This document shows, piece after piece, positions 14,630-23,795 of a stretch of 64,000 nucleotides of DNA. Source of the stretch: Dromaius novaehollandiae (Eukaryota > Chordata > Aves > Casuariiformes > Dromaiidae); assembly GCF_036370855.1 (NCBI RefSeq), contig NC_088106.1:30158001-30222000 (forward strand). The letters are read 5' to 3'. A model generated the notes under the pieces. It was given only the letters and a program-made list of their open reading frames with translations. It ran no database searches and had not been told where the DNA came from. A program made the translations under genes and the position numbers. The first letter of the stretch is position 1. Each line of letters starts with the position of its first letter.

Positions 14630-14965
14630 TGCCAGCGCTGCCTCCTGGTCCGTGCCCCCGACCCGCCATCACCCCTTGCTCAGCAGCTCTCCTGATACAA
14701 CGTGGGCTGGGGAATGCCGGTCCCACCACGCTGGCTGCCCCGGGGCCTGCAGGCGGGCTGGGCAGGCAGCGAGCCCTCTGCTAGAAAGGCCTCACGTGTC
14801 CCTCAGTAGGCTCCTCTTGGCCACCTCGCAGCCCCGTGGGCTCTCGCTGCCCTCGCGTCTCCCTCGAGGCACCACCAGGGCCAGCCCTGAGACGCCGGGA
14901 GATGCAAAGGGGTGCCCACCCAAGGGGCACCCACCAAGCCCCGCGGGCAGTGACAGGCTTTCTGC
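14630..14965. other. GC-rich block, weak CpG island
   Basis: This stretch is richer in G and C than its flanks, with moderate CpG density. Overlapping open frames on both strands are short and unrecognised. It may be a weak island or an old GC-rich insertion. Confidence 0.3.
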
Positions 14966-16926
14966 CTCATGCACTTATTTCAAAGCTGAAGGAGCTTGAA
15001 TCATTTCAACCGTCCTTGACTGTGCTCTCCTGGGAGGCCCGAAAGGTTTCTCTGTTGGGTCTAAGCAGAGAGTCCAGCCTAAAGCTGCGCTGCATGTCTG
15101 ACTGCTCCACGCAGACTTCAACGGTGCCAGCAATACGAGCCTCTAAAGAGAGGACAACAGCGAGCGCAGTTCCAAAAACCTGTTACATTACCCTCAAACC
15201 ATTTCCCCCTGCACAAATAACACCACAGTGCAACAGCCTGACATCTCACCACCTGGTCCATGCATCACTGGCAATTGGGAACTCTGCTTTCCCAGAGGCC
15301 AAAAATTCCTTGTGGGTTAAGTGAGGTTGGGCACTAAACCTGCCAATGATCAAGAAACTCTGACCAGGATCATTTAAAGGAGGATAGTCTGCAGCTGTAG
15401 GATAAAAAAAGAAAAAAATCTCTAACTTTTTAAAATTCAATCTCATTTGTATTTTGCATTTTTTAACAATTGCTGTTGGGCGGATCTGTCCATTGTCCAA
15501 ACGCCTTCACTTATTTCCATGCCAATTTCAATGACATTTTTCGCAAATACATACTTCTGCTGAAAATGCTTTACATCAGAGGAAGAAGGATCCTGGGCTG
15601 AGGCTTTAGAGAAGCAGCAACAGCAAAAGCAGGGATCAAAGCATTCCCAGGGCTGCCCATCGGAGAGCTGTTCTGCTGCCTGGTCTGAGCTTTGCAAGCC
15701 TTGCACCCCTCCGCATGGCCTGTGCCAGACGAAAGATGTGGGGATGTCAAGGAGTCCAGTCAGTAACTTATAGGTCGGGCGAGTGAGGGAGAAGGCTTCG
15801 GGGAAACATCAAACAAGGCCTGATCTTTTTCACTTATCCCCCTAGCATCACAGTTTACTGTGTGGTTCTGCATCATTTTACACAGACATCATTTGTTAAG
15901 GGAGAAACCAAAAAAAAAAATGTGATTTACTTACCAACTCTGGCAGGTGATGTCACTCAGTGTAGCCAGGACTTTCCTGAGCAAGACAGACAATTTGGAG
16001 GTCACGTCAAAGCAAAGAGCTCAGGAGTAGCTGAACCAGATATCCACGGCCCATGAATTGTTGTGCCGTCCGGGATAAGAAAAAAAAAATTAAGCAGCAC
16101 CCTGAAAATTACTCGAATGGGTCATTATGCAAAACCACTGGACACCAGCGCTTGCTCCAAAATGAGGAGATTAGAAAGATTATTACAAGTACGCAGATGT
16201 GACCACATTTGATTTCCAGCTGAAACCAGATTATGAGTCCCAATAGGTCAATCGAAAAGGGAGCCGGGCTGGGCCTCCTCTGGGAACGTTCTCCATCCAA
16301 AACTGCAGCAGCAACGAGATCCTCCAAAAAGTGTAAGTCCTACATCAAAATTCAAGCCAATATTAAAGGAAAGATATTACAAGATCTAAAACTGTGCTAT
16401 CCAGAGGTATTAAGATGTTGGAACTAAACCTGCCTTATTCCCACTAGTGGTTGCATTTTAAGGAAACCTTTTAAAAGGATTATCTTCAGGAACTCTCTTT
16501 CAACAGCCTTTCCTTTAAGAGTTCTTCATGGTGATACTCTTATTAATTATGCTATGTGATATGATTATGTATTTATTCAGGTATGGGTTCAAAATATGAA
16601 ATAGGGCTAACATTTGTAAGCGACACTTACAATATGGAGGCTGGTAACTCCAGTCTTTGATCTGGTTTGCATTTTTATAGTGAATCTGTGCAGGGCAGGG
16701 TTCCACAAGGCAGCTCATATCTACATTGTCACCAGATTGTTTGATCTCAGGGTGATTGGCTGATCGTTTTATTTATACATGGATTTTTTTTTAAAGACTG
16801 GCAAGGACCCCCAGAGTGCTGGCTGGGCTCTTTTAACAGACAGCAGTAAGGAAAATTATATGCGGATCTATATCAATATCTAGCTGAAGATAAAGATATG
16901 TGTTTTTATCTGTATAATAGGTATTT

Positions 16927-16954
16927 CTATATCTATCTATCTGTCTATCTATTT
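16927..16954. repeat. ATCT tetranucleotide repeat, imperfect
   Basis: ATATCTATCTATCTGTCTATCT in AT-rich DNA, with one interruption (CTGT). Confidence 0.8.
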
Positions 16955-17629
16955 ACCTATTTTTATAATAAAAATGTAACTTCTTAAACAGCTTTTACTA
17001 CAACATTTAGACCAGAGAAGCAAGTTATTTTGCGTTTCTCCACTTTCCGCCTCTGTGAAGGTCTCTGGGAAATGACTGATGGTTTAACAGCCTCCTTCTC
17101 AGGGCATGCAGTCTCATCCTCCTTGTAACTATTCCTACGAGTAAGGAGCATTGCATCGAGACCACAGGGGAGAACAAGTCATCTCCAGTCCCACCTAACA
17201 CACAAGAGGCAGCAGAGACTGGGAAGAGCTGGTCCATGGTGGATTTGTTTTAATATTTGAACACGTTACCCGCATTGAGGAAGGTTTGCTTTTTGGTCAC
17301 TATTCACATGAGGGAAACTGTATCTCAAGTCCAAGTGCCTTCCTAAACGCAAAAAAAATATAGAGGTGGCCCTTAGATTTTGAAGGTCTGAGGAGACTGG
17401 TCTAATTCTTGCCTTGCCTCCCGGTTTCTGCAGGCTCCTCTCTCTGTGTGTGCACATAGGAGCATGTGTTGGTGCACACACCAACACGAGTGTGTACCAT
17501 ATGCAGGTGTATGTGCCTGAACATTCATAAGGGACACGCGTTACGAATTTAAGAGAATTTTCTATGCTTAAATATAGACCTTCTGCTCCAGTTCAGAGAG
17601 ACGGTGTCTTTGTATGTGCGTGTTTGTGG

Positions 17630-17930
17630 GCATCATATATATTGTGCATATATACACATATATATATACAGCACACGTATGTTGAATATATGTTTAAATC
17701 TATGTCCTTGCACTTATGATGCATGAATGCTGTGACTATCTGTACAATATGTGTATATTTTATTTTACAGGCACACACGTAGAGAGAGAATAAACTCTGT
17801 ATAACATAAACGTCGAGACACAGTACATACATGTTGAGCATACAGACTCTGCTGTGTGTATATATATAAACACATGTAGACACATATATAACACCTATAT
17901 TGCATATATTATTTACAGATGCACACACAT
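17630..17930. repeat. AT/CA-rich low-complexity region
   Basis: Alternating ATATAT, ACACAT and TGTATATAT stretches without a clear unit. Open frames here are artefacts. Confidence 0.7.
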
Positions 17931-18003
17931 TTTTTCCAAACTAAAACATTATTTCATACTGCTAATTTACTCAAAATCTGTAACATAAAATGGGAGCTGG
18001 GGC

Positions 18004-18023
18004 GGGGGGGGGGGGGGGGGGGG
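18004..18023. repeat. Poly(G) tract, 20 bases
   Basis: Twenty consecutive G residues, after GGGGC, 0.6 kb before the 18.6-kb CpG island. Assembly length is likely uncertain. Confidence 0.9.
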
Positions 18024-18639
18024 AGAAGGGAAACTTCTCTTTACCTACTTCAGCTGAATCTCTCATTATTTCTTTTTTTAAGGAAACGTCATTGTATATT
18101 CTAGAAAAGTATATTGGTGGGGTAGGTTTACCAGAGGCAGAGAGAATGTGCAGGGAGTGAGAAAGTGAATTGATGGATGGATGGTTAAATGAATATAAAT
18201 GAACTGATACCTTTACAGGAAAATAACATTTCTTTTCTTTTTTTATTCTATAGATCAGTGGGTTTTGTATCTGTAATTCTTTCATATCAGCAAAGAGGAA
18301 ATAAACTCCCATGTAAATCATTTTCCCCCCATCTGGAAGCATATTAAAAGCATGCCATTTTTTTTCTTTTAAGCAGAGCCTTTTTTCCCCCTATTTGCTT
18401 ATCGGTTCATCCACCATTACATTTTAAATGAAATTGCAAGACCCCCCTCTCCTCCCCCCAAATTCCGGGCTGATGTCGGAAAGAGGGAATCAGCCTCTCC
18501 CATGCTTTAGAATAACTGACCTAGATTCAATTACAGATAGACCCGGCGGAGAGGACGGCACCTCGCCGCCTTCTCAGGGGTCTCTTAAAAAAAAGCAAAA
18601 AAATACCAAAAAAAGGAAGAAAAACAACAAAAAAGGGGG

Positions 18640-19240
18640 AAATAAACAGGCACCCGCCCGGCACGCAAACGCTGCGGGCGCCCGGGGGCCCCTCGCCCGC
18701 CGCCCCGGCTGCAGCCCGGCTCCGCGGCGCCCGCCCCGACGGCGCGGCCGCAGCGCTGCGGGGCGCGGGGGCGGCGCGGGGGGCGGCGGGGAGGGCGCGG
18801 GGCCGCCTGCGCACCGCTGCCCGCTGCCCGCTGCCCGCTGCCCGCTGCCCGCTGCCTGCCCGAGGGGCGCCCCGGGGGGGGCCGCGGCCGCCCGCTGCCC
18901 CGACGGCGGGGCCGGCGCCGCGGGGGCGGCTCGGGGTCCCCCCTCCCGGCGTCGGAAAGCACGTCGGGGGCGGCGGGCAGGGCTCCCCACGGCTCTGCAG
19001 GGCTCTGGTCGCCGTCCCCGGCCGGGAGCGGGGACAAGCGGGGGTGCAGCGCGGGCGGAGGGGGGAGCCAGCGCGGGGCGGCTCTCCCTCTCCGCGGGAC
19101 GGGGTGGGCGTCGGGGGGTCCGGCCACCCCCGGCACCCCCCGGCCCCGGGGTCTGCAGTGGCAGGGGGTGCGCAGGACGCGCAAGACGGCTTGTTTCATC
19201 TCAGAGTGGGACCGGGGCCGCTCCAGGACGCGCCGCTCGC
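18640..19240. promoter_or_regulatory. CpG island about 5.5 kb 3' of SOX14
   Basis: About 600 bp of very GC- and CpG-rich DNA contains five perfect tandem GCTGCCC heptamers (18,816-18,850). A 284-codon plus-strand frame (18,428-19,282) and three minus-strand frames overlap here. They are low-complexity Arg/Gly/Ala/Pro frames expected from GC content, so I do not call a gene. Confidence 0.7.
18816..18850. repeat. GCTGCCC heptamer, five perfect copies
   Basis: Five perfect tandem GCTGCCC units are followed by a sixth with one change (GCTGCCT). It lies inside the CpG island. Confidence 0.9.
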
Positions 19241-19429
19241 GAATATAATCTTCATATTCAGTTCAATGGAGTCTCCTTATAATTTACAGCACCGAGATAA
19301 GGCTGGAGGATGCAATGAGAAAAAAAAAATCTGAAGCCATCCTCTCCCCCTCTGTATTGCGCTGCACCTTGGGCAGCGGAGCAGAATCCAGAATCTCAAC
19401 TTCTCCCGACATATGTTTCTAGCAGATAA

Positions 19430-19760
19430 GTAAACAATCTGGACGTGAAATGAAAATTTTAATTAATGCAGTAATGCTATTACACCTCAAGTGTGCAAAT
19501 CCCATTGCCTTGCACTGTGACAATGGGTGGGGAGGAGGAAAGAAAGCAGACAGACAACAAACCACAAGCAAATTCTAATCTGGGTTTTGCTTTTCACTCG
19601 GCTCCAATTGTTTTCATAGTTTGTTTCCTTTGAATTAATCTCATCCTTATATTTCAATAATTACCAGGCTACTCATCTCTTCCCCTCTTTCTCTCACACA
19701 CTCAAAGAGCCTGGTTCCCTCTCTCTCCCTTTTAAAATCGGGATCAATCTGTATTTAATT
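19430..19760. promoter_or_regulatory. AT-rich, homeodomain/SOX-motif-rich block (candidate conserved element)
   Basis: This non-repetitive block has many TAAT cores, AACAAT/CCAATTGTT SOX-like sites, and facing CCCATTG / CAATGGG half-sites at 19,501-19,527. It lies between CpG islands 3' of SOX14. The composition resembles conserved developmental enhancers; conservation is not tested. Confidence 0.3.
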
Positions 19761-20099
19761 TCTGGGCTTTTACGTGCACAACTGTTTGGTGCTTGCGGTG
19801 TGGACCTGCACAGACCCTGCACGTTATTTCTTCTTTAGCTGTCCAAACGCGGCACGTACAATAATAATGAAGTATTTTGTTATTTGCCCTAATAAAAAAG
19901 GAAAGGAAAAAAAAAGGCTAGGTTGTCACTTTGATGTTCCTATGAAACACCCTCGACTGGAACAGAGAAACAGAGAAAAGAAAGAGAGGGAGGTAAAATT
20001 AAGCACTGACGGGAAAAAAGGGCAAATTACAGACACATCAAAAGCCCCGGCCGTGGCAGAGGCTGTCTCACTCCGGATTTAGGAGCAGCGCAGAAAAAT

Positions 20100-20515
20100 G
20101 AAACCTGGCCCTCTCCAGCGGTGCCCGCCGAGGCGGCCGCCCCGTCCCTGCTGCCCGCGCCGCCGGCCGCCTCCCCCGGCCCGGCCGGGAGCGCAGCGGC
20201 TGCCGCCCGGGGGGAGCCTGTCGGGGGGGCGGGGGGGACCTGGATGTAGCTCACTGTTATCATTTTTAAGCTCTTTTCTTTTTTCCCCTCTCTATCTTTC
20301 AAACCTCGTGAGCCCGCGGCTTGCAGGCTGGGGGGTCCTGCGCTCCACGCCGCTGGCCAGGCGGGACGTGTCCTTACCTACCCCGCTGCCCGCAGGAGCC
20401 CGGCGCGGCCGCAGCCCCGCGCCCCACGCGTGCCCCGCGTGGGCCCACCCGGGGCGGCGGGGGGCCGCGGCTGGCCCCTCTCTGCCGTCCGGGGCTGTTT
20501 GGAGCAGAGGATGAG
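20100..20515. promoter_or_regulatory. CpG island about 4 kb 3' of SOX14
   Basis: A CpG-rich block is interrupted by the AT-rich stretch at 20,245-20,305. It contains a perfect 8-bp inverted repeat, CCCACGCG / CGCGTGGG, with a 5-bp spacer at 20,423-20,443. No coding signal is seen. Confidence 0.6.
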
Positions 20516-20519
20516 GATC

Positions 20520-20770
20520 GCGGCTCACTTTTAAACATTACAATCAAGGAATGTAGCCAGGAGGTCGGGCCTGGAATAAAACCGTAAAATCAGAATTGCA
20601 ATCTTTTTGATGTTTCAAAGTCTCTTTGAATGCCTTTGATACACTCAATAGCAAATTTACTGGGCTATTATCACTAATAAGCAGAAATAAGTAATATCTC
20701 TCAGAGACTTCTTATGGCTTAATGTGTCCTTTAAAATAAAGTTTTTTAACATCATATAATTCCCCCTCTA
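20520..20770. promoter_or_regulatory. AT-rich, motif-dense block with TCF/LEF-like site cluster (candidate enhancer)
   Basis: Between two CpG islands lies about 250 bp of AT-rich DNA without simple repeats. Four CTTTGA-type cores occur within 40 bp: CTTTTTGAT (20,603-20,611), TTTCAAAG (20,613-20,620), CTTTGAA (20,624-20,630) and CCTTTGAT (20,633-20,640). Such sites bind TCF/LEF or SOX HMG proteins. The enhancer role is inferred. Confidence 0.35.
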
Positions 20771-20884
20771 CCTTTGTCTCTCCTGCAGCAGAGCTCCCTG
20801 GCGAACGAACGGCTGCACCTGGGCTCCGGCTCGGGCTCGCCTGCTTCCTTCTGCCCTCCGATTTCTTTCCTCCCTCTCTCTTAC

Positions 20885-20910
20885 TTTTTTTTTTTTTTTT
20901 TTTTTTTTTT
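20885..20910. repeat. Poly(T) tract, 26 bases
   Basis: A run of 26 T lies about 100 bp before the purine-rich lead-in to the AAAAG array. No retroposon body is recognised next to it. Confidence 0.9.
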
Positions 20911-21040
20911 AAGGAAAGCCTGGCTGAATGCTTTTAACTGTCTAGGTGGTCCTACATCCTTTGGGCAGCATCCAGCCCGAGAGGAACCTCTTTCTGAGCC
21001 AAGGTGAGGAGAGAAAAGAAAAAAGAAAAGAAAAAAAAAG

Positions 21041-21150
21041 AAAAGAAAAGAAAAGAAAAGAAAAGAAAAGAAAAGAAAAGAAAAGAAAAGAAAAGAAAAG
21101 AAAAGAAAAGAAAAGAAAAGAAAAGAAAAGAAAAGAAAAGAAAAGAAAAG
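21041..21150. repeat. (AAAAG)22 pentanucleotide microsatellite
   Basis: Twenty-two perfect AAAAG units are preceded by an imperfect purine-rich lead-in (21,010-21,040). Frames through it (KRKEK repeats, or FLFFS on the other strand) are artefacts. Length is likely polymorphic. Confidence 0.95.
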
Positions 21151-21164
21151 GAAAAGCGAAAAAG

Positions 21165-21420
21165 CGAGGGCAAAGCGAGCTGCGGCGGGGCGAGGCGGCG
21201 CGGCAGGACCGGGAGGCGGCGCGGCCGGAGCCCCGCAGCCCGAGGCGGGCGATCCGCGGCGGCCGGGCCGGGGCGCCGGTCCCTGCCCCGCTGCTCCGCT
21301 GCTCCGCGCGGGGCTGCGCGGGGCTGCGCGGGGCTGCGCGGGGGCGAGGGAGGCTCCGCCGCCCGGCCCGGCCCGGGACAGCGCCCGGCCGCGCAGCGAA
21401 GGCGTGGTGCGCATAACCCC
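21165..21420. promoter_or_regulatory. Small CpG island after the AAAAG repeat
   Basis: About 250 bp of CpG-rich sequence follows the (AAAAG)n array directly. It contains three perfect tandem copies of GGGCTGCGCG at 21,311-21,340. No gene is seen. Confidence 0.55.
21311..21340. repeat. GGGCTGCGCG decamer, three perfect copies
   Basis: Three tandem decamers lie inside the CpG island, preceded by a duplicated GCTGCTCC. Confidence 0.9.
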
Positions 21421-21739
21421 GCGGCCTTTGTTTAATGATTTTATTGAAAGAAGGAGACAGTTGTGGGGAAACAGGTTTGACAAGGAGCTGCATTTCCCCC
21501 TCGAGGGAATAGCTTTTCTCTCTCTCTCTTTCTTTTTTTGGTCTCCCTTTGACATCAAAGTCAGTAATCGGTTCATTGCAGTGTCAGGATCATTATTTAA
21601 TTTATTTATCTCCACGAGTTAAATAGCTACACACCTGCAGACGGGCGAGCGAGTCGGAGGGACAACACGGGTGGGAGAATGAAAACGAAACACCCAGCGA
21701 GCAGGGACTGTGGAGGGGAAGTCTGGCAGGGCAAGCGGG

Positions 21740-21990
21740 GCAAAAGGAGAAAGGAAGGAAGGAAGGAAGGAGACGAGAGAGAGAGAGAAAGAGAACGAGA
21801 AGGAGGAAGACAGAGAGAGAGAAAGAGGGAGAAAGGGAAACAGAAAGGGAGAGAAAGAAGGAGGGAAAGGAAGAGAGAAAGAAAGACAGAAAGGAAAGAA
21901 AGAAAAAAGAAAGAAGGATAAATAGGGAGACAGAAAGAAAGAGAAGGAAAGAAAGAAGGAAAGGAGGGAAAAAGGAAAGGAGAACAGAAG
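21740..21990. repeat. Polypurine (GA/GGAA/GAAA) tract of about 250 bp
   Basis: The plus strand is almost pure purine, with GGAAGGAAGG, GAGAGAGAGA and GAAAGAAAGA sub-repeats. Such tracts can form triplex (H-DNA) structures. Frames across it are artefacts. Confidence 0.9.
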
Positions 21991-22019
21991 GAAAGCTCCC
22001 CCCAAAAGTTTCCAGCCCT

Positions 22020-22345
22020 GTCGCTTCGTGCTCGCCCCGGTTTTGCCCCGCGGACACCGGCTTCCCCCGAGCTCGCTTCCCGGCGGAGGCCGCTCCGGGG
22101 AGCAGCCCCGAGCGCTGCGGGGCCCCGCCGTGCGCCCCCTCGGCGCGGCGCGGCCCGGACGGTCCCAGCCGGCCCAGCCGGGGCCGGCAGCGAGCCGGGG
22201 GGCGGCTGGGGAAGGGGGCGGTTGCCGTGCCTCCCCCCACCGCGTCCCCACCGCCGCCTCTCTGCCCCCTGCTCCTGCGGGGACCGGCGGGCAGCGGGCA
22301 GGCGCCTTCCCCCCCGCGCTGCCTCCGACCATTGTCAAACTAATC
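22020..22345. promoter_or_regulatory. Small CpG island downstream of SOX14
   Basis: About 320 bp of GC- and CpG-rich sequence is bordered on the left by the polypurine tract and on the right by a motif-dense AT-richer block with two inverted repeats (22,374-22,409). No coding signal is seen. Confidence 0.6.
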
Positions 22346-22430
22346 TGGGTAGATGTTAAAGGACACTGAGCTATCGGTGTTATCACCGAGGCTGACAGCA
22401 ACTGTCAGCTGGGGTTAAATCAGCGCACGG
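22325..22430. promoter_or_regulatory. Motif-dense block with TALE-type palindrome (candidate enhancer)
   Basis: The inverted repeat GCTGACAG-CAA-CTGTCAGC (22,391-22,409) holds two facing TGACAG cores, the MEIS/TGIF/PREP motif. A second inverted repeat, TCGGTG-TTAT-CACCGA, lies just left (22,374-22,389), and a SOX-like CCATTGTC at about 22,329-22,336. Function is inferred. Confidence 0.35.
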
Positions 22431-22539
22431 CGCTCCCGGCGCCGCGCCGCGCCGCCCTGCCCCACGCCGGGTGCATTCAGCCCCGCGCGTCCCAGCGGAT
22501 CGTCCCGCCGCTTCCAGTCCCTCCCGAAGCCAGCTCCTT

Positions 22540-22770
22540 TAATTGTCCTCATTTGTAAGAGCCGTTTTGTCATGCTAAACAAGGCTGGAGCAGCCATTCT
22601 AACCTCTCCTTTCAGCCCTTTTCTCTTCTCGCCTTTTGTTTACCTTCGCCTGATCTCTCATTTATTTATCTATCTATTCTTCCTCTGCTTACCCTCCCAT
22701 TCAAGCCCCATGTATGTTAATTGTGTTATGCCGTTTAATTCTAACATCGGTCTCCGAAGAGCACTTAATG
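22540..22770. promoter_or_regulatory. Pyrimidine- and AT-rich non-coding block (candidate conserved element)
   Basis: Non-repetitive AT-rich DNA with TTAATTGT, TTTAATT and TTTGTTTACC (forkhead-like, about 22,636-22,645) motifs lies between two CpG islands. Candidate regulatory DNA by composition only. Confidence 0.25.
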
Positions 22771-22989
22771 AGCAAAGCACATCCAAACACGCATCACTCC
22801 GGCTATTCAGCTCCTCCAGACGGACCCCTGCGCCTTCCTCCTTCCCTCCGTCTCTGCCCACCTCTCCCCCTCTGCAGCGAGACTCCCTCCCTCCACAAAG
22901 GACCCTGGCGAACAGCGCCCCAGACACCGCCGATCGCTCCCGACACCAAACGCCGCTAATTGTTGGGACAAGACGCTGATCCACCCCCC

Positions 22990-23590
22990 CCCGATCCCGT
23001 CCTCGCAAGTCTCTCCTCGCGCCGGGAAAACTTCAATGCCGCGGAGGCGACTTCGGAGAGGCCGGTTCCCCGACGGGGAGGGGGACCGGGGCGGCGGGGG
23101 CACCCCCCGGCTCTCGCCGCCGCGGCCACCGGCCCCTCCTGGCCCGGCCCCAGCCCGGGCTCCCCCCGCTGTTCGGGCGCGCCGCGCAGGAAGTTTTCCC
23201 GAGCCGGGGAAGCGCGGTCGGGTTTCCCCGCCGCCGAGCTCCCTCTCCGGGTTCAAAGCGAGCCCCGACGGGGAGGCCGGCTGCGGGGGGACGCCGGGAA
23301 GGGCCCGACCCCGCCCGGTCCGCCCCGTCGGGGAAGGACCCTGCCTGGCCCGGTGCGCCCCGTCGGGCAGGGTCCGGCCCGGTGCGCCCCGTCGGGGAAC
23401 GACCCTGCCCGGCCCGGTGCGCCCCGTCGGGGAGACCAGCTGCCCCGCCGCGGCGGCGACCGCCGGGGGCTGCGGGCGGGCGGAGGCTCGGCCTCGCCGC
23501 GCTGCTCCGGCCGCGGAGGGCAGCGCCCGGAGCCCCGAGCGGTCTCCGGCCGCGGTGCGAGGCGGGGAGCCCGTAAACCGGGGCACGGTA
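22990..23590. promoter_or_regulatory. CpG island immediately 3' of SOX14
   Basis: A dense run of G, C and CpG lies just past the candidate polyadenylation sites. It includes a four-copy minisatellite at 23,313-23,432. Open frames on both strands are composition artefacts. It could be part of a continuous hypomethylated domain or a separate promoter for a non-coding RNA; the sequence does not decide. Confidence 0.65.
23313..23432. repeat. GC-rich minisatellite, four copies
   Basis: GCCCGGTGCGCCCCGTCGGG (the first copy with one change) starts at 23,313, 23,348, 23,377 and 23,412, giving unit steps of 35, 29 and 35 bp. Variable spacers contain GACCCTGCC-like sequence. It lies in the island 3' of SOX14. 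Confidence 0.9.
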
Positions 23591-23629
23591 TTTACACCAT
23601 GTAGTTGCCTCGTTTAATGACAGATTGTC

Positions 23630-23635
23630 TTTATT
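23630..23635 (-). other. SOX14: Second candidate SOX14 polyadenylation signal
   Basis: Plus-strand TTTATT reads AATAAA on the minus strand, just before the GC-rich island at 22,990-23,590. It would give a slightly longer 3' UTR than the signal at 23,743. Inference only. Confidence 0.35.
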
Positions 23636-23742
23636 CAAAATGTCTTTGTTCAACAACTGAAAAGATTTAACGAGGTAAAATCCTGCCGGATACAATTTTT
23701 TTTCCCAAGACATTGTGAAAACATATTTAAATTACCATCATT

Positions 23743-23748
23743 TTTATT
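23743..23748 (-). other. SOX14: Candidate SOX14 polyadenylation signal (AATAAA on the minus strand)
   Basis: TTTATT on the plus strand reads AATAAA in the SOX14 direction, about 800 nt past the stop codon. It is the first canonical signal downstream of the gene. A second one lies at 23,630-23,635, about 915 nt past the stop. The intervening 3' UTR is AT-rich, with A/T runs at 24,010-24,045 and a TTATTATTAGTATTATT stretch at about 23,759-23,790. Which signal is used cannot be told from the sequence. Confidence 0.5.
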
Positions 23749-23758
23749 CTTTTTTAAA

Positions 23759-23795
23759 GTTATTATTATTAGTATTATTAGTATTATTAATTTTT
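23759..23795. repeat. ATT/AGT trinucleotide-rich tract in the SOX14 3' flank
   Basis: TTATTATTATTAGTATTATTAGTATTATTA is an imperfect ATT repeat next to the first candidate polyadenylation signal. Confidence 0.75.

Larger units (their letters stand above)
14481..18640. other. Gene-free stretch leading to the SOX14 CpG domain
   Basis: Non-coding DNA includes the GC-rich block at 14.6-15.0 kb, an AT-rich block at 16,070-16,440 with CATTATGCAAAACC and GATTATTACAAG (possible regulatory DNA), an ATCT repeat, the AT/CA low-complexity region and the G20 run. No gene is seen. Confidence 0.55.

Noticed and set aside
18428-19282. 284-codon plus-strand frame in a CpG island
   Set aside because: Arg/Gly/Ala/Pro-rich, overlapped by three minus-strand frames of similar length, no family match; explained by stop-poor GC-rich DNA.
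20881-21615. 244-codon minus-strand frame and its opposite-strand partners
   Set aside because: Translates the AAAAG and poly(T) repeats (FLFFS or KEKKR); no conserved segment.
21602-22401. 212- and 260-codon minus-strand frames
   Set aside because: Translation of the polypurine tract and a CpG island; low-complexity Ser/Phe/Leu and Pro/Arg.
22807-23713. Overlapping 190-260-codon frames on both strands
   Set aside because: CpG-island artefacts that run through the minisatellite; no domains.
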